A DNA stretch of 64,000 nucleotides from Salegentibacter maritimus (lineage in GTDB: Bacteria > Bacteroidota > Bacteroidia > Flavobacteriales > Flavobacteriaceae), in contig NZ_JAEHOK010000004.1 in the NCBI RefSeq assembly GCF_016236915.1, positions 62,001 through 126,000 of the forward strand. The letters run 5' to 3'. A model generated the notes under the pieces. The model ran no database searches. It was not told the DNA's origin and was given only the letters and a program-made list of their open reading frames with translations. Shown here one piece after another: positions 59,868 through 64,000 of the stretch. The position numbers and the translations under genes are program-made. The first letter of the stretch is position 1. Each line of letters opens with the position of its first letter.

Positions 59868-62141
59868 TTATTCCCCTACAGTAAAAGTTCCGGTGAATTC
59901 GTGGTCTGAACTTCCGGCTACGAAAAATTCGAATTCGCCGGGTTCTACTACAAATTCCAGGTTTGCGTTATAGAACTTAAGGTCTTCCGCAGTAATTTTA
60001 AAACTTACTTCTTGAGATTGGCCTTTCTTTAGGCGTATCTTCTTAAATGCTTTTAATTCTTTTTTAGGTGGCGTGATGCTTCTCACTTTATCGTGAATAT
60101 ACAGCTGCACCACTTCTTCCCCATCAAAATTACCGGTATTTGTCACCGTAGTGGTAACTGTAATACTTTCGTTTGCACTTATTTTATCTGAACTTAGCTT
60201 AGATTCACCATATTCAAAATCTGTATAGGAAAGTCCGTGACCAAAGGCTAACTCGGGCGTATTTTCCACATCTAAATAATTAGATTTGAACTTCTGAAAT
60301 TCAGATGGTGATGCCGCAGGTCTTCCCGTAGTTTTCATTCGATAGTAAATAGGAATTTGACCTACATTTCTCGGCCAGGTAGCGGTTAATTTCCCCGAAG
60401 GATTATAATCTCCAAAAAGCACATCACCTATGGCATTTCCGGCTTCCACACCCGGATGCCATACCTGAAGAATATTTACCGGCAATTTCATTTCCTCTGA
60501 AATCACTAATGGCCTGCCACTCATTAAAACCAACACAACAGGTTTACCGGTTTTTACAAGTTCTCTTATCAACTCTTTCTGACTATCGGGAATATTTAAG
60601 TTAGTACGGCTGGCAGCCTCCCCACTCATTTCACTGGCTTCCCCAACAACAGCTACAATTACATCGGCATCTTTAGAAACCTCTAAAGCCTCTTCCAGCA
60701 TAGCCTCTGGAGATTCCTCTGAAATTTCAATACGTGGGCCAAAGACATTCACTTTTTTAGCAAAAGCCTTATCATTGCTAACGTTCGCTCCTTTGGCATA
60801 AGTAATTTCGGCATTTGGCGCCACATTCTTTAGGCCCTCCAGAATTGGAACTGAAAGTTGCGGGTTACCGGTTGGTGCCCAGGTTCCAAGCATATTATTT
60901 TTGTTATTGGCCAATGGCCCAACCAATGCAATTTTCGCATCTTTGGCTAAAGGCAAAATGTTTTCGTGCTTTTTCAATAATACAAAAGAACGTCTTGCTG
61001 CTTTTCTGGCTACCGCTCTGTTTTCTTCAGAAAGAATATCTTTTTCAGGCCTGCTTTCATCTGAATATAAATAAGGATCGTTTAAAAGACCCAATTTATG
61101 TTTTGCTTCCAGGATTCTGCGAGCGGCTTTAGTAATTTGTTCTTCGGAAACTTTTCCTTCCTCCACAGATTTTTTGAGGGTGGTTAAAAAACCTTCACCT
61201 ACCATGTCCATATCCAACCCGGCGTTTATAGCTAAAACTGAAACATCTTGTAGGTCGCCCATTCCGTGGGCAATCATTTCATTTACAGAAGTATAATCTG
61301 AAACTATAAAACCTTCAAATCCCCAACGTTTACGAAACAAATCTGTAAGCAACCATTTATTCCCCGAAGCAGGAACCCCGTGAATATCATTAAAGGAAGT
61401 CATTGCACTGGCAACACCGGCATCTACCGCCGCTTTGTATGGCGGCAAATATTCATTAAACATTTTGATCTTGCTCATATCTACCGAGTTATAATCACGG
61501 CCGGCTTCAGAAGCTCCGTAAAGTGCCAAATGTTTTACCGTAGAAAGCATGGTATGTGGTGCAGTAAAATCGTCTCCCTGGTAACCTTCTACCATGGCTT
61601 TAGCTACCTGAGATCCTAAATAAGGATCTTCACCTGCGCCTTCTGCGATACGCCCCCATCTTGGATCCCGGGCTATATCTACCATTGGAGAAAAATTCCA
61701 GTTAATTCCATCGGCGGTAGCTTCTTTTGCCGCAATTTGTGCCGTCTCTTTAATAAGTTCCATATCCCAACTGGAGGAAAGCCCTAGTGGAATTGGGAAA
61801 GTAGTTTTATACCCATGAATAACATCAGATCCTATTAGCAAAGGAATACCCAAACGCGAGTTTTCCACGGCCAATTGCTGTGCCTGCCTTACTTTTTCGG
61901 GGCTGGAAACACCAAAAACACCTCCAACATTTCCCTCTTTAATTTTAGTTTCTACATCTTCACTCACCACCGATCCGGTAGCTACACCACCTCCGGGAGT
62001 AACCAGGTTTAACTGACCTATTTTCTCCTCCAGTGTCATTTTTGTTAATAGTTCCTCAACCTCAGGTATTCTTTCCTGGGCATTTAGAAACGAGAGCCCC
62101 ATAAGCATTACAAGACTCATTGATAGATAAACTCTCCTCAT
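59868..62141 (-). CDS. bglX: GH3 beta-glucosidase (BglX-like), secreted
   Basis: The 757-residue protein has a signal peptide (ending near FLNAQ), the GH3 N-terminal barrel with GSDVIHGYKTTFPIPLG and nucleophile D282 in GFIVSDYTS, the second GH3 domain (about 390-610; GEASEMSGEAASRTNL) and a fibronectin-like C-terminal domain (about 670-750). It should hydrolyse beta-linked glucosides or xylosides in the periplasm. It starts 33 bases after the GH43 stop and is probably co-transcribed with it. Confidence 0.93.
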   Translation of the reverse strand: MRRVYLSMSLVMLMGLSFLNAQERIPEVEELLTKMTLEEKIGQLNLVTPGGGVATGSVVSEDVETKIKEGNVGGVFGVSSPEKVRQAQQLAVENSRLGIPLLIGSDVIHGYKTTFPIPLGLSSSWDMELIKETAQIAAKEATADGINWNFSPMVDIARDPRWGRIAEGAGEDPYLGSQVAKAMVEGYQGDDFTAPHTMLSTVKHLALYGASEAGRDYNSVDMSKIKMFNEYLPPYKAAVDAGVASAMTSFNDIHGVPASGNKWLLTDLFRKRWGFEGFIVSDYTSVNEMIAHGMGDLQDVSVLAINAGLDMDMVGEGFLTTLKKSVEEGKVSEEQITKAARRILEAKHKLGLLNDPYLYSDESRPEKDILSEENRAVARKAARRSFVLLKKHENILPLAKDAKIALVGPLANNKNNMLGTWAPTGNPQLSVPILEGLKNVAPNAEITYAKGANVSNDKAFAKKVNVFGPRIEISEESPEAMLEEALEVSKDADVIVAVVGEASEMSGEAASRTNLNIPDSQKELIRELVKTGKPVVLVLMSGRPLVISEEMKLPVNILQVWHPGVEAGNAIGDVLFGDYNPSGKLTATWPRNVGQIPIYYRMKTTGRPAASPSEFQKFKSNYLDVENTPELAFGHGLSYTDFEYGESKLSSDKISANESITVTTTVTNTGNFDGEEVVQLYIHDKVRSITPPKKELKAFKKIRLKKGQSQEVSFKITAEDLKFYNANLEFVVEPGEFEFFVAGSSDHEFTGTFTVGE

Positions 62142-62174
62142 TTTTTCCTTTTCTTTTAAATTATTTTTTTTTGA

Positions 62175-63989
62175 TTATTTCACTTTTACTACTTCAGAGC
62201 TTTTAGAAATCCCATTTTCATTAAAGGCTTCAATACTGAAATAATATTCTGTATCCCGATCCAGGCTACGCATAAAATGTTCGCTCTTCTCGTACACTAA
62301 CCAGGAATGGTATAATTTGTTTGGTGCAATTCCCCAGCGAATATTGTAGCCCTGAGCTCCCTTTACCTCATCCCATTTCAAAGAGATATCCCTCCTGTCT
62401 TCCTGGCGGATGATTTCGAAGTTTTTCACCTTCGGCGGCTTTTTACCAAAACCTTTTCCAAAGACCCTAATTTCAGATAAAGCCAGGTTATTCCCGGGAA
62501 CTTCAATATTTTTATAGCGCACATATTTCGCTTTCACAGCCTTATTAAGTGGAATATAGGCATTGGGTGTATCTTTAAAGCTTTCGCTTCTATCTACAAT
62601 AGTTTTCCAGTTTTTACCATCTTCTGAAACTTCCAGGGTAAACCTATGCCGTAAACCCTCGGTTCGGGTATAAATTCCGGATTCCTGATCGTGAAAATTT
62701 AATTGAAAAGCATAAATTTTTCCCGGAGAGAGCATTTCTATCTCTACCCATTGCTGATCGTTATTTGCTTCGGCGACCCAGAAAGATTTAGGGCTTTCAT
62801 CGGTTAATACTTTCGAGATTATCTTTCCCTTACTATTCTTTTCCAATGGCATTTCTTTAATATCAAAATCGCCATCGGTAGCGGTACTTTTACTTATCTG
62901 CATTTGCGAAGAAGATACCGTGGCTTTTCCTTTATAAGAAAGTAGCATCCAACCATTATGCTGCCCGGCTTTGGTAGGATGTTTGGGCCCATAAAGTGGG
63001 TAATCCCCATAAGCGGTAATGGTGTACATTAAACCTTCCTTATCAAAATAAGTTGGGAACATAGCAAGTCTTCTTTCCCAGTGAGAATTAGAAGCCAGTG
63101 CCATAGTTGCAAAATGCCAATATTGACCGTTTTTTTGCTTCATAGTAATCCCGTGGCCGGCCCCATTAGTGAACCCGCCGGGTTTAAAGCTCATGGGATT
63201 GTTCTTCATATAAGTGAATGGCCCAAGTGGCGAATCGCTAACATAGGCAGCATCGGCATATACGTTAAACTGTGTACCTGGTGCGGCATACTGCAAATAG
63301 TATTTACCATTGTGTTTGGTCATGGAAGCTCCTTCCATATAGCCTTCTTTTAAAGTAGGGTGATAATTGTTCTCACCAAACCGCTCCCAGCCGTGCTCTT
63401 CTTCTACAAGATTAATAAGTTCTTTTTCAACACCAGTTTCAATAAACCGATTGTCTTTATCCAGCATCTTTACTTTTAAAGGATGCACATTGGAGGAGCC
63501 CCAATATAAATAGGCCTTCCCGTCATCATCAATAAACAATTCGGAATCCTGGATATTTGTTGAAATAGATGCAGTAGGTGTCCATTCTCCTTTTTTAGGG
63601 TCATCGGTATACAGAATGCTTCCATAACCGGCCGGATCTCCTGCAAAATAAACCAATGAATCTTTATAATTAAAAGCAGTTGGCGCATTAGAGCCTTCAA
63701 AGAACCATTGTTTCGGCCTTATAAATTCCCAATTTATTAAATCTTTAGAATGCCAATAACCGAATGACCGGGTAACGAACATATAATACTCCCCCCTGTA
63801 TTCAATAACTGCAGGGTCTGCCCCAGAACGATAAGAAATATCCCTATGGGAATTGTAAACCATATAGGTATAGTCTATATCTAAAGGATTGATATAGGTT
63901 TCCGGGATTACTTCTTCTGTTTTTTGTGCAGAAGCAACACCCGTAAACAACAAAATCACTGCAGTAAATAAGTAATTAAGTTTTTTCAT
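62175..63989 (-). CDS. GH43-type glycosidase with discoidin-like and FN3-like domains
   Basis: The 604-residue protein has a signal peptide (MKKLNYLFTAVILLFTGVASAQ) and a five-bladed propeller of the GH43 type (about 30-345; SGADPAVIEYRGEYYMFVT with the base-type Asp, SELFIDDDGKAYLYWGSSN). A discoidin-like (F5/8) carbohydrate-binding module (about 370-510; YAFQLNFHDQESGIYTR) and a C-terminal fibronectin type III-like domain (about 515-604) follow. It should cut arabinan- or xylan-type side chains outside the cytoplasm. Eleven bases remain to the window edge, so further upstream genes of the locus are out of view. Confidence 0.88.
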   Translation of the reverse strand: MKKLNYLFTAVILLFTGVASAQKTEEVIPETYINPLDIDYTYMVYNSHRDISYRSGADPAVIEYRGEYYMFVTRSFGYWHSKDLINWEFIRPKQWFFEGSNAPTAFNYKDSLVYFAGDPAGYGSILYTDDPKKGEWTPTASISTNIQDSELFIDDDGKAYLYWGSSNVHPLKVKMLDKDNRFIETGVEKELINLVEEEHGWERFGENNYHPTLKEGYMEGASMTKHNGKYYLQYAAPGTQFNVYADAAYVSDSPLGPFTYMKNNPMSFKPGGFTNGAGHGITMKQKNGQYWHFATMALASNSHWERRLAMFPTYFDKEGLMYTITAYGDYPLYGPKHPTKAGQHNGWMLLSYKGKATVSSSQMQISKSTATDGDFDIKEMPLEKNSKGKIISKVLTDESPKSFWVAEANNDQQWVEIEMLSPGKIYAFQLNFHDQESGIYTRTEGLRHRFTLEVSEDGKNWKTIVDRSESFKDTPNAYIPLNKAVKAKYVRYKNIEVPGNNLALSEIRVFGKGFGKKPPKVKNFEIIRQEDRRDISLKWDEVKGAQGYNIRWGIAPNKLYHSWLVYEKSEHFMRSLDRDTEYYFSIEAFNENGISKSSEVVKVK

Positions 63990-64000
63990 TTTCTCCCTCA

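Noticed and set aside
1-64000. CRISPR array
   Set aside because: No regularly spaced repeats of suitable length were seen; the only tandem array is the heptamer at 58007-58062.

Overview
The window looks like the right end of a large mobile island in a member of the Flavobacteriaceae (Bacteroidota; Gramella/Zunongwangia/Salegentibacter-like). This is inferred from the AT-rich sequence, the CTnDOT-type transfer genes (traE to traN), an rteC gene, an IntDOT-like tyrosine recombinase, a typical flavobacterial TPR/AraC regulator and the sparse use of Shine-Dalgarno sequences. No species assignment is possible from the sequence alone.

Layout. (1) 1-17.2 kb: a minus-strand signalling island with an ECF-type sigma factor, a membrane TPR protein in the anti-sigma position, a 1012-residue TPR-CHAT protease, two VWA proteins, an LRR protein, an ADP-ribosylglycohydrolase, a GH25 lysozyme, an L,D-transpeptidase-like protein and several unknowns. 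Five transcription units here carry one strictly spaced promoter-like signal, GGTTAC(C/T)-N14-CTATTAAT. One copy lies in front of the sigma factor's own cluster, so this looks like a self-regulated sigma/CHAT regulon. (2) 17.4-22.1 kb: a plus-strand operon encoding an unknown protein, a TPR protein with an HELMH metalloprotease motif, a MazG-like pyrophosphohydrolase and a PD-(D/E)XK-DUF2075 helicase; a candidate defence operon. (3) 22.4-33.0 kb: a DNA phosphorothioation locus. dndCDE lie on the minus strand. Facing them are an XRE regulator, a PLD-helicase, a Rad50-like ATPase with a zinc-hook CxxC, a small Dnd-associated-like protein and an HNH nuclease. dndA and dndB are absent. (4) 33.4-36.1 kb: a plus-strand cargo operon with a second ADP-ribosylglycohydrolase and unknown proteins. 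(5) 36.1-48.2 kb: the conjugative core, traE-F-G-I-J-K-M-N, then an EEP-family protein, a DnaC-like ATPase, a replication-type protein, an excisionase-like HTH protein and rteC. No relaxase or coupling protein is visible, so the element probably continues beyond the left edge.

(6) 48.5-56.1 kb: a peptide-export cluster with a C39 peptidase-containing ABC transporter, an HlyD adaptor, a membrane TPR/AraC regulator and a secreted prolyl-oligopeptidase-type peptidase. Between the last two is an easily missed 40-codon gene encoding a double-glycine leader and a cationic, proline-containing core. I read this as a candidate bacteriocin or signalling-peptide system carried as cargo. (7) 56.4-58.0 kb: the integrase, perfect palindromes in its upstream region, a terminator and a tRNA-Arg(UCG), the likely attachment site. 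(8) 58.0-64.0 kb: chromosomal backbone with an 8-copy heptamer repeat, a YqeY-like protein, a secreted alpha/beta hydrolase, repeat-rich intergenic DNA, a GH3 beta-glucosidase and a GH43-type glycosidase with discoidin-like and FN3-like modules.

The most novel-looking items are the shared promoter signal of the sigma/CHAT island, the hidden GG-leader peptide with its exporter and peptidase, and the TPR-HELMH/MazG/DUF2075 operon. All functional statements are from reading the sequence; no database search was run.
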